A stretch of 64,000 bases of DNA, taken from NCBI RefSeq assembly GCF_021531495.1, contig NZ_JADYTY010000003.1, positions 1 through 64,000 on the forward strand, given 5' to 3'. Of this stretch, positions 25,909 to 34,012 are shown in pieces. A program made the translations under genes and the position numbers. Origin of the DNA: Anaerovibrio lipolyticus (GTDB lineage Bacteria; Bacillota; Negativicutes; Selenomonadales; Selenomonadaceae). The notes under the pieces were generated by a model. The model was given only the letters and a program-made list of their open reading frames with translations, did not search any database and was not told the origin of the DNA. How positions within the stretch are numbered: the stretch's first letter is position 1; each line of letters begins with the position of its first letter.

Positions 25909-27093
25909 TTATTTTTTGCAGTGTTGTACGAAATGTTCAATGCGGGCAATGGCCTCAGAAATTTTGGTTACGGAGGTGGCATAGGAACAGCGTACATAGC
26001 CCTCGCCACACTGACCAAAGGCAGTACCTGGTACCAGTGCCACATGCTCCTTCATAAGAAGCTGTTCGGCAAATTCCTCAGAGGTAAGGCCGGTGGAGGT
26101 TATATCTGGGAAGATATAGAAGGCTCCCTTTGGCTCAAAGCACTTCAGGCCAGCATTGGTAAGACCATCATAAATAAGGCGGCGGCGCTTGTCGTATTCA
26201 GAAACCATTTTCTTCATGTATTTCTCACCGTGACGAAGAGCCTCTACCGCAGCAATCTGGGCGGTAATAGGAGCACACAGCATGGTGTACTGATGTATCT
26301 TGGTCATGGCAGAAATAATGGCCGGGTTGGACATAGCATAGCCAATGCGCCAGCCAGTCATGGCATAGGCCTTGGAGAAGCCATTGAGAAGAATAGTTCT
26401 ATCCTTCATACCAGGCAGACCAGCAAAGCATACATGGCGTTCCCCGCCATAGGTCAGGTCACCATAGATTTCATCGGAAATAACAATCAAATCGTGTTCC
26501 TGGGCAAATTTGGCAATATCCATCAGCTGTTCCTTGGTGAGAATAGCACCAGTAGGATTGTTAGGATAGCCAATGAGGAGAGCCTTGGTTTTGTTGGTAA
26601 CATGAGCCTCCAAATCTGCTGGGGTAATGCTGAAATTATTTTCGATTTTGGCTGGTACAGCTACAGCTACAGCACCGGCTAGGGAAGCACAGGCCTTGTA
26701 GGAAACGTAGCAAGGTTCTGGGATAAGAATCTCATCCCCAGGAGTGAGAATAGCCCGCATGGCAATATCCAGGGCTTCACTGACACCTACTGTAACCAGT
26801 ACATTGGTCTTGGGATCATAGTCAATATTGAAATTGCGCTTCTGCAGGGCGCAGATTTCCTCTCGCAGTTCCCAAAGACCACGGTTGGCAGTATAGGAGG
26901 TATAGCCCTGCTCCAGACCGTAGACACAGCTTTCTCGAATGGACCAAGGAGTAACAAAATCCGGCTCTCCTACGCCTAGAGAAATAACATCCTCCATTTC
27001 GGCAGCAATATCAAAAAAACGTCGAATACCAGATGGAGGTATAGCCTGTACTACAGGAGAAATTCTTTTCTGCCAATCTATATTTTCTGTCAT
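25909..27093 (-). CDS. Class I/II PLP-dependent aminotransferase
   Basis: A 394-residue fold-type I aminotransferase that moves amino groups between an amino acid and a 2-oxo acid. Visible are SLGVGEPDFVTP, GVSEALDIAMRAI, YPNNPTGAILT, ISDEIYGDLTY and the PLP-binding lysine in NGFSKAYAMTGWRIGY. It resembles the aromatic/PatA-like group; the amino donor cannot be fixed from sequence. It overlaps by four bases the upstream Lrp-family regulator, a frequent pairing in Firmicutes in which the regulator senses the amino acid the enzyme handles. No signal peptide. Confidence 0.92.
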   Translation of the reverse strand: MTENIDWQKRISPVVQAIPPSGIRRFFDIAAEMEDVISLGVGEPDFVTPWSIRESCVYGLEQGYTSYTANRGLWELREEICALQKRNFNIDYDPKTNVLVTVGVSEALDIAMRAILTPGDEILIPEPCYVSYKACASLAGAVAVAVPAKIENNFSITPADLEAHVTNKTKALLIGYPNNPTGAILTKEQLMDIAKFAQEHDLIVISDEIYGDLTYGGERHVCFAGLPGMKDRTILLNGFSKAYAMTGWRIGYAMSNPAIISAMTKIHQYTMLCAPITAQIAAVEALRHGEKYMKKMVSEYDKRRRLIYDGLTNAGLKCFEPKGAFYIFPDITSTGLTSEEFAEQLLMKEHVALVPGTAFGQCGEGYVRCSYATSVTKISEAIARIEHFVQHCKK

Positions 27094-27569
27094 GGAGTCA
27101 TCACCAGCCTTCGATCTTGTTCCTTATCCTCAATAATAATGCCATCCTTTTTGTATGACTTCAGCATAAAATGACTGCGAGTCTGGGTAACCCCTTCAAT
27201 GGTGGACAAGCGGGTAGCTACGAAATTAGCCACATCCTGTAGGGATTTACCCTCAATGATTACCAGCAGGTCAAAGCTGCCAGACATGAGATAAACAGTT
27301 CGTACTTCGTCAAAGCGATAGATGCGTTCCGCAATGGCATCAAATCCTGTCTCTCTCTGAGGGGTAAGATTTACCTCGATAATGGAGGTTACGGTGTCGC
27401 TGCCGGTTTTTTCCCAGTTAATCAGGGTGTTGTAGCTTAGGATAATCTTGTCCTGCTCCAGCTGACGCATCTGCTGTTCAACCTCATATTCGCTGCGGTG
27501 CAGCATGGCCGCCAGCTCACCGGCTGGCCGACGGGCATCATGTTCCAAAAGCTCTAACAATTCACGCAT
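27090..27569 (-). CDS. Lrp/AsnC-family transcriptional regulator
   Basis: A 159-residue regulator with an N-terminal winged helix (LLELLEHDARRPAGELAAMLHRSEYEVEQQMRQLEQDKII) and a C-terminal RAM ligand-binding domain (RTVYLMSGSFDLLVIIEGKSLQDVANFVATRLSTIEGV). It is the first gene of a two-gene operon with the aminotransferase, overlapping it by four bases. The promoter (27603-27631, minus strand) is bracketed by TTAATCTT-type repeats that could be its autoregulatory sites. The effector is probably an amino acid, by family knowledge. Confidence 0.9.
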   Translation of the reverse strand: MRELLELLEHDARRPAGELAAMLHRSEYEVEQQMRQLEQDKIILSYNTLINWEKTGSDTVTSIIEVNLTPQRETGFDAIAERIYRFDEVRTVYLMSGSFDLLVIIEGKSLQDVANFVATRLSTIEGVTQTRSHFMLKSYKKDGIIIEDKEQDRRLVMTP

Positions 27570-27602
27570 TTTTCATCGCTCCTTTTTTCAATAGTATTAA
27601 TC

Positions 27603-27631
27603 TTTATACCATATAAAAGAAAAAATTGCAA
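27603..27631 (-). promoter_or_regulatory. Promoter of the lrp-aminotransferase operon
   Basis: On the minus strand TTGCAA (27626-27631) and TATAAA (27603-27608) are separated by exactly 17 nt. Two related repeats flank it: ATTAATCTTT at 27596-27605 overlapping the -10, and the 12-bp palindrome AAGATTAATCTT at 27643-27654 upstream of the -35. These are candidate operators. Confidence 0.65.
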
Positions 27632-27824
27632 ATGAAAAGAAAAAGATTAATCTTTTGAGAAGAAAATATATTAAATTATATTGATTTATCCTAGAATTTC
27701 TGCAAAATATTTTTCCTTGTAATTTACCTCTGATATAATTTGCATAATATGGGATTTTTGTATAAAATATCCTTGGTATAGTCTTTTTTTTGGAGATGAT
27801 GGAAAAGGTTTTCCAAAGGAGTAG

Positions 27825-28307
27825 ATGAAATTGATTATTGGAAATATGAAGGAGGCAGCTTCCGGCTTTGGCAGATACCCAGAGGCCGTTAGAGAAGCAT
27901 TGGAGTTTCTTCGCAGCCATGATTTTACCACCATGGAGGATGGTAAATATCCCATTCATGGTGAGGACAGCGTGGCGATTCTACAGAGATACGAAACCAG
28001 AGAGCCAGATAGCGGCAAGCCAGAGGCCCATCGTCGTTATGTAGATGTTCAGTATATTGTCAGCGGTCGGGAGGAAATGGGCTGGTGTCCTATGAGTCCT
28101 GAGCTGAAGGTATGCGATCCTTATGACCAGGAGAAGGATATTGTTTTCTTTGATAATTTGATTCCTATCAGCGGCATCGAATTAGCAGCAGGAGATTTTG
28201 CTGTGCTTTATCCCACCGATGTGCATCGGCCTTGTGGTTCACCAGAGGGAGGCCCGCAACAGGTTACCAAGGTGGTAGTAAAAATTGCCATAGACCATAT
28301 GAGATAA
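27825..28307 (+). CDS. YhcH/YjgK/YiaL-family protein
   Basis: A 160-residue cupin-like protein of the YhcH/YjgK/YiaL (DUF386) family, whose members are linked to sialic acid or other sugar catabolism, some as sugar anomerases. Family features are AHRRYVDVQYIVSGREEMGW and AVLYPTDVHRPCG, with His, Glu and Asp residues that would form a metal site. AAAGGAG precedes the ATG. It is transcribed divergently from the lrp operon and has no sugar-catabolic neighbours here, so its substrate is unknown. purL starts 46 nt downstream and may be read from the same promoter. Confidence 0.85.
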   Translation: MKLIIGNMKEAASGFGRYPEAVREALEFLRSHDFTTMEDGKYPIHGEDSVAILQRYETREPDSGKPEAHRRYVDVQYIVSGREEMGWCPMSPELKVCDPYDQEKDIVFFDNLIPISGIELAAGDFAVLYPTDVHRPCGSPEGGPQQVTKVVVKIAIDHMR

Positions 28308-28353
28308 TATTAGCTAGCTTTGTTTTTTTATTATAGATATTGGAGGCAGATCA

Positions 28354-31300
28354 ATGAGTGTAAGAAGAATTTTTGTGGAAAAGCGTCAGGGCTTCTTTGA
28401 CATCCCCGCCCAGCAGCTGCATGACGACTTGGTAGAGAGCTTCAGACTGTCCGGGCTGAAGGCTGTCCGCCTGTTCAATCGTTATGATATTGAGGGCCTT
28501 AGCGATGAGGAATACGCCCAGGTAAAGGCTGTCGTTTTCTCTGAACCTCCTGTGGATGTGGTTTATGAAGAGGAGCTGCCAACCTTCCCAAATTCTACCA
28601 TGTTTGCAGTGGAATATCTGCCAGGCCAGTATGACCAGACCGCAGATTCTGCTGCTCAGTGCGTACAGTTGGTAACTCAGAAGGAGCGTCCAAAAATTGC
28701 TACAGCCAGAGTTGTAGTTCTGGTAGGGGATGTTTCTGCTGCAGATGTGGAGAAAATCAAGAACTACTATATTAACGCAGTAGAAAGCCGTGAGGCTTCC
28801 ATGGCAAAGCCAGAGACTCTGGATATGAACTTCCAGGCTCCAGCTGATGTAGAGCTGCTGGAGGGCTTTACCACTATGGATGAGGCTGCTCTCCATGCTT
28901 TCATGGATGCCAGAGGTTTTGCCATGAGCTTTGAGGATCTGAAATTCTGTCAGGAGTATTTCAGAGATACTGAGAAGCGGGATCCAACCATTACCGAAAT
29001 CCGGGTAATTGATACCTACTGGTCAGACCATTGCCGTCATACTACCTTTACCACAGCTGTAGATTTGGTGGATATTGAGGATGGCTATTATGCAGAACCT
29101 ATCCGCAAGGCTTATGATCAGTATTTGGCAGATAGAAAGGATCTCTATGCTGGCCAGAATCGTGATGTTACCCTGATGGATCTGGCTGTTATTGGCATGA
29201 AGGCACTGCGGAAGCAGGGCAAGCTGGAGGATTTGGACAAGTCCGAGGAAATCAACGCTTGCAGCATTGTGGTTAATGCAGATATTGGTGGCAAAAATGA
29301 GGAATGGCTGGTTATGTTCAAGAACGAAACCCATAACCATCCTACTGAGATTGAGCCATTTGGTGGCGCTGCTACCTGTCTGGGCGGTGCTATCCGCGAT
29401 CCATTGTCTGGCCGTTCCTATGTATATCAGGCCATGCGTGTTACCGGCGCGGCAGATCCACGCCGTCCTATTAGCGAAACCCTGAAGGGCAAGCTGCCAC
29501 AGAAGAAGATTACTCTGGGGGCAGCAGCAGGCTATAGCTCCTATGGTAATCAGATTGGCTTGGCTACTGGTCAGGTTTCCGAGGTATATCATGAGGGCTT
29601 CCTGGCTAAGCGTATGGAGATTGGTGCTGTTATTGCAGCTGCACCAAAGGTAAATGTAGTTCGTGAAGTTCCTACCACTGAGGATGTTATTGTGCTGGTA
29701 GGCGGTCGTACCGGCCGTGATGGCTGTGGCGGTGCTACTGGTTCTTCCAAGGAGCATACTCTGGAGTCCTTGACTGCCTGCGGTGCAGAGGTTCAGAAGG
29801 GTAATCCTCCTACTGAGCGGAAGATTCAGCGCTTGTTCCGCAATGCAGAAATCAGCCGTATGATTAAGCGTTGCAACGACTTTGGTGCAGGCGGTGTTTC
29901 TGTTGCTATTGGCGAGCTGACTGATGGCCTGGTAATAGACTTAGATGCTGTTAAGAAGAAGTACGAGGGCTTGGACGGTACTGAGCTGGCAATTTCCGAG
30001 TCTCAGGAGCGTATGGCCGTTGTTATTAACAAGAAGGATGTAGAAGCATTCTGCAAGGCTGCTGATGAGGAGAATCTGGAAACCGCTGTGGTAGCTGTTG
30101 TTACAGATAACCGTCGTCTGGTTATGAACTGGCGCCAGAATACCATTGTAAACCTGAGCCGTGATTTCTTGGATACCAATGGTGTCAAGCAGCATATCAA
30201 TGTAGTTGTGGAAACTCCTGCTAAGGAGACTTGCTATTTAGACCATATTCCTGGCAAGGTAGCCGCTTTGGCTCCTGATTTGGAGAAAGCATGGCTGGAG
30301 AACTTGAAGGATTTGAATGTATGCAGCCAGAAGGGCTTGGCTGAGCGCTTTGACTCCTCCATTGGCGGTAACAGCGTTCTTATGCCTTTCGGTGGCAAGA
30401 ACCAGCTGACTCCTACTGAGGGTATGGTGGCTAAGCTGCCTGTTATTGGGGCAGAAACCACTACAGCTACTGCTATGACCTATGGTTACAATCCATATCT
30501 CATGGAGTGGAGCCCATTCCACGGTGCTATGTATGCTGTTATTGAGTCTGTAGCCAAGATGGTAGCTCTGGGCGGTCGTGCGGATAAGATTCGCCTGACC
30601 TTCCAGGAGTATTTTGAGAGCCTGGGAACTGATAGCAGAAAGTGGGGCCGTCCATTTGCTGCTTTGCTGGGTGCTCTTTGGGCACAGCATCAGCTGGAGA
30701 TTCCTGCCATTGGCGGTAAGGACTCCATGTCTGGTACCTTTATGGATTTGACTGTTCCACCAACTCTGACCTCCTTTGCTGTGGATGTTATGAAGGCAGA
30801 TAATGCCCTTTCTCCTGAGTTTAAGGTGGCTGGCAGCAAGGTTTATTATGTACCAATGCCAAAGGACAAGCTGGCAATGCCTGATTTCCGCAAGCTGCGG
30901 GATACCTACGAGAAGGTAAGCAATTTCATTGCTGCCAAGAAGGTATTTGCTGCTTCCAGTGTTCGTATGGGTGGTACTGCTGCTGCTATTACCAAGATGT
31001 GTCTGGGTAACGGCATTGGCTTCCGCTTCAATACCAAGCCATCTATGGAGGATTTGTTCAAGGCTGACTACGGTGCTTTGATTCTGGAGGTTGCTCCTGA
31101 TTCCGATATTAAGGAGGCCTTGGCTGGTACTGGCTGCTATGAGCTGGGTACTACTACTCAGAATAGCAATATTGTGGCTGGTGAGGCTGTTATTGGCTTT
31201 GCTGAGGCTAAGAAGGCTTATACCTCTCCATTGGAGAAGATTTTCCCAACCAAGGTAAAGGTAGGGGAGAAGAAAACTGCCAGCGAGTATATCTACACTG

Positions 31301-32136
31301 GTGGCAATAGAGTTACGCCAAAGGTTGGCATCGCCAAGCCAAAGATTTTCATTCCTGTATTCCCAGGCACTAACTGTGAATATGATACTGCCAGAGCTTT
31401 CAGCAGAGCAGGCGGCGATCCAGAGACCTTGGTTATCCGCAACCTGACTCCACAGGCTGTAGAGGAGTCTGTAGAGGCTATTGTTAAGGGTATCAAGGCA
31501 TCCCAGATTGTTATGCTGCCAGGTGGCTTTAGTGGCGGTGATGAGCCAGATGGTTCCGGCAAGTTTATTGCAGCTATGTTCCGTAACCCTCGTATCAAGG
31601 AGGCTGTTCATGAGCTGCTGCAGAAGCGGGATGGTCTGATGCTGGGTATCTGTAATGGCTTCCAGGCTTTGATTAAGCTGGGCTTGGTTCCATACGGTGA
31701 GATTCGGGATCTGGATGCTGCTTCTCCAACTCTGACTCACAATCAGATTGGCCGTCATGCTTCCTGCATGGTTCGCACCAAGGTTGTATCCAATCTGTCT
31801 CCTTGGTTCAACAATGTACGTCCTGGTGATGTATTCACTATTCCTATTTCTCATGGTGAGGGACGCTTCTTTGCTGACAAGGAGGTTGTGGCTAAGCTGA
31901 GAATTAACGGTCAGATTGCTACTCAGTATGTTAATGAGGAAGGCAATCCTACTATGGAGATGCCATTTAATCCTAATGGCTCCATCAATGCTATTGAGGG
32001 TATTACCAGCCCTGATGGCCGTGTATTGGGCAAGATGGGCCACTCCGAGCGTATCGGTGGCTCTGTAGCTATGAATGTACCAGGTGAACAGGATCAGAAG
32101 ATCTTCGAAGCTGGTGTAGCATATTACAAGCTGTAA
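28354..32136 (+). CDS. purL: Phosphoribosylformylglycinamidine synthase (single-chain PurL)
   Basis: This converts FGAR, glutamine and ATP to FGAM in purine synthesis. It is the large type (1260 residues) uniting the PurS-like, synthetase and glutaminase parts that most Firmicutes split into purS, purL and purQ. Landmarks: YWSDHCRHTTF, the FKNETHNHPTEIEPFGGAATCLGG metal/ATP loop, the FGAGGVSVAIGELTDG repeat, and a C-terminal class I glutamine amidotransferase with the Cys nucleophile in MLGICNGFQAL and the His-Glu pair in ISHGEGRFFA. GGAGG precedes the start. Codon use is strongly biased, suggesting high expression. A terminator follows; no other pur genes are nearby and I see no purine riboswitch in front. 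Confidence 0.97.
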   Translation: MSVRRIFVEKRQGFFDIPAQQLHDDLVESFRLSGLKAVRLFNRYDIEGLSDEEYAQVKAVVFSEPPVDVVYEEELPTFPNSTMFAVEYLPGQYDQTADSAAQCVQLVTQKERPKIATARVVVLVGDVSAADVEKIKNYYINAVESREASMAKPETLDMNFQAPADVELLEGFTTMDEAALHAFMDARGFAMSFEDLKFCQEYFRDTEKRDPTITEIRVIDTYWSDHCRHTTFTTAVDLVDIEDGYYAEPIRKAYDQYLADRKDLYAGQNRDVTLMDLAVIGMKALRKQGKLEDLDKSEEINACSIVVNADIGGKNEEWLVMFKNETHNHPTEIEPFGGAATCLGGAIRDPLSGRSYVYQAMRVTGAADPRRPISETLKGKLPQKKITLGAAAGYSSYGNQIGLATGQVSEVYHEGFLAKRMEIGAVIAAAPKVNVVREVPTTEDVIVLVGGRTGRDGCGGATGSSKEHTLESLTACGAEVQKGNPPTERKIQRLFRNAEISRMIKRCNDFGAGGVSVAIGELTDGLVIDLDAVKKKYEGLDGTELAISESQERMAVVINKKDVEAFCKAADEENLETAVVAVVTDNRRLVMNWRQNTIVNLSRDFLDTNGVKQHINVVVETPAKETCYLDHIPGKVAALAPDLEKAWLENLKDLNVCSQKGLAERFDSSIGGNSVLMPFGGKNQLTPTEGMVAKLPVIGAETTTATAMTYGYNPYLMEWSPFHGAMYAVIESVAKMVALGGRADKIRLTFQEYFESLGTDSRKWGRPFAALLGALWAQHQLEIPAIGGKDSMSGTFMDLTVPPTLTSFAVDVMKADNALSPEFKVAGSKVYYVPMPKDKLAMPDFRKLRDTYEKVSNFIAAKKVFAASSVRMGGTAAAITKMCLGNGIGFRFNTKPSMEDLFKADYGALILEVAPDSDIKEALAGTGCYELGTTTQNSNIVAGEAVIGFAEAKKAYTSPLEKIFPTKVKVGEKKTASEYIYTGGNRVTPKVGIAKPKIFIPVFPGTNCEYDTARAFSRAGGDPETLVIRNLTPQAVEESVEAIVKGIKASQIVMLPGGFSGGDEPDGSGKFIAAMFRNPRIKEAVHELLQKRDGLMLGICNGFQALIKLGLVPYGEIRDLDAASPTLTHNQIGRHASCMVRTKVVSNLSPWFNNVRPGDVFTIPISHGEGRFFADKEVVAKLRINGQIATQYVNEEGNPTMEMPFNPNGSINAIEGITSPDGRVLGKMGHSERIGGSVAMNVPGEQDQKIFEAGVAYYKL

Positions 32137-32158
32137 GCATTAAATTGAATTAACTAAG

Positions 32159-32217
32159 AAACCGCAATCGGTCTGGATAAGGTGTCAGTGCCTATCAAGG
32201 TCTGGTTGCGGTTTTTT
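32159..32217 (+). terminator. Terminator of purL
   Basis: AAACCGCAA (32159-32167) pairs with TTGCGGTTT (32206-32214) around a long loop and is followed by more T residues. Confidence 0.85.
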
Positions 32218-32324
32218 GTTGCCAATTTATCTTTTTGTATGTTGCATTTTGCTGAAGGCGGTATGTAAATTGCTATTAATAATTGTGTTGATGTGATAAA
32301 ATTTATGGTGAAGGTGGTGTTATT

Positions 32325-33986
32325 ATGTGCAGGATGCCAATAGGAATAGATGATTTCAGAATGCTCAGGGAGGAAGATTATTATTTTGTCGATAAGACGC
32401 ATTTTATCAAATCGCTGATAGATTATCATGCACAGGTGACATTAATCACTAGGCCGAGAAGGTTCGGCAAGACATTGATGCTCAGCATGCTGCAGGAGTT
32501 TTTCGATATAAATGCTGCAGGCGGCAATTTGTTTGATGGTTTGAAGATAGTCCAAGCCGGAGATTTTTATACGAAAAAGCAGGGTAAATATCCTGTGATT
32601 TTTATTTCCCTGAAAGATATGGGGGTAGGAAATTTTAAGAAAACTATGTGCATGCTGCGGGCTATGCTGTCTGATTTATATAAACAGTTTTCCTTTTTGC
32701 TGGAAGCTGATGTTTTGTCTGAGGATGAAAAAGGGTATTTTGAGAAGATTAAGCAGGCCGATGAATATATGGTGGCAGAGTTTGCCATGAGTCTAAGCCG
32801 CCTGTCAGAGTATTTGTGCCGCTATTATGGCGTAAAGCCAATTGTGCTGATTGATGAGTATGATGCACCGGTGCAGTATGCCTGGGAGCATGGATTTTAT
32901 GATGAAATGATTGTATGTATGCGGCCATTTTATAGTAAATTGTTGAAGTCGAACAAGAATTTGGAGTTTGCAGTGCTGACAGGGGTGCTGCGTGTGACGA
33001 AAGAGAGCATTTTCAGTGGCTTGAATAATCTGCATGTATGCTCGGTGTTGGAAAATGATTATGGTGATGTTTTTGGCTTTACACCTGATGAGGTGCAGGG
33101 AATTGCTGCACAGCTTGACAGAGAGGATAAGCTGCCGGAACTGAAAGAGTGGTATGACGGCTATTTGTTTGGCGGCAAGGAAATATATAATCCCTGGTCA
33201 GTCATAAAGTATTTTCAAAATGATTGCAAGCTGGGGGCCTATTGGGTAAATACATCGGAAAATGGCATTATCAAATATCTGTTGCAGGATTTGGACGGCG
33301 GCAGCCGGGCGGAACTGCAGCATTTACTGGAGGGCGGCAATGTGGCCAAGCCTTTGCAGGAAGGCGTGGTATATACCGATATTGGCAGGAACAGGGATGA
33401 TTTGTATACCATGTTGCTGACAACCGGCTATTTGAAGGTCATGGGGGAAGAAATCGATATGTTCGGGCGTGTAGTTGAGATGGCGATTCCCAACAAGGAA
33501 ATTTATACTTTATTTGCACGTGAAGTTATGCAGTATATGAACGGATACCGAGGCACAAGTGAGCTGAGGAACATGTTGCAGGCCATGCTGACAGGGAATG
33601 CGGAAGTCTTTGAGGCGGAATTGTCGAGATTGTTGCGCAATCTGGTCAGCTATCACGATACGGCCAATGGTGAAAGTTTTTATCATGGCTTAATGCTGGG
33701 AATGTGCGTCTTGCTGCGTGACAGGTATATCGTAAAATCCAACTGGGAGAGTGGCTACGGACGGTTTGATTTGGCCCTTGTGCCTCGCAATAAAAATGTC
33801 TGCGGCGTACTGCTGGAGTTTAAAAAAGCTGATAATAAGGCGGACCTGCCAGCAAAGGCGGAAGCGGCAGCAGAACAGATTGAAAGCCGGGAATATGCTG
33901 TTATGTTTTCTGAGCAGGATATTGACAAGGTATGGAAATACGGTGTGGCTTTTTGTGGCAAACATGTCTGTCTAAGAAGATATTAA
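32325..33986 (+). CDS. AAA-ATPase-like / PD-(D/E)XK nuclease-like protein
   Basis: A 553-residue protein with the AAA-ATPase_like arrangement common in multiple copies in gut anaerobes. The N-terminal block IGIDDFRMLREEDYYFVDKTHFI is followed by a modified P loop (RPRRFGKT, residues about 45-53) and Walker B-like VLIDEYDAPV. The C-terminal domain (about 440-545) shows the PD-(D/E)XK pattern, GRFDLALVPRNKNVCGVLLEFKKAD. Such proteins are suspected of nucleic-acid or mobile-element roles, but no biochemical function is established. It lies between the purL terminator and the type I restriction operon, 26 nt before hsdM, so it may be cotranscribed. AAGGTGG precedes the ATG. Confidence 0.82.
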   Translation: MCRMPIGIDDFRMLREEDYYFVDKTHFIKSLIDYHAQVTLITRPRRFGKTLMLSMLQEFFDINAAGGNLFDGLKIVQAGDFYTKKQGKYPVIFISLKDMGVGNFKKTMCMLRAMLSDLYKQFSFLLEADVLSEDEKGYFEKIKQADEYMVAEFAMSLSRLSEYLCRYYGVKPIVLIDEYDAPVQYAWEHGFYDEMIVCMRPFYSKLLKSNKNLEFAVLTGVLRVTKESIFSGLNNLHVCSVLENDYGDVFGFTPDEVQGIAAQLDREDKLPELKEWYDGYLFGGKEIYNPWSVIKYFQNDCKLGAYWVNTSENGIIKYLLQDLDGGSRAELQHLLEGGNVAKPLQEGVVYTDIGRNRDDLYTMLLTTGYLKVMGEEIDMFGRVVEMAIPNKEIYTLFAREVMQYMNGYRGTSELRNMLQAMLTGNAEVFEAELSRLLRNLVSYHDTANGESFYHGLMLGMCVLLRDRYIVKSNWESGYGRFDLALVPRNKNVCGVLLEFKKADNKADLPAKAEAAAEQIESREYAVMFSEQDIDKVWKYGVAFCGKHVCLRRY

Positions 33987-34012
33987 CTAAAATTCTATGT
34001 GGAGGTTTTAAC

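Noticed and set aside
30238-32043. 601-codon open frame antisense to purL
   Set aside because: It is a product of strong codon bias in purL; the translation is Ser/Asn/His/Gln-rich without a known fold, and purL is certain on the other strand.
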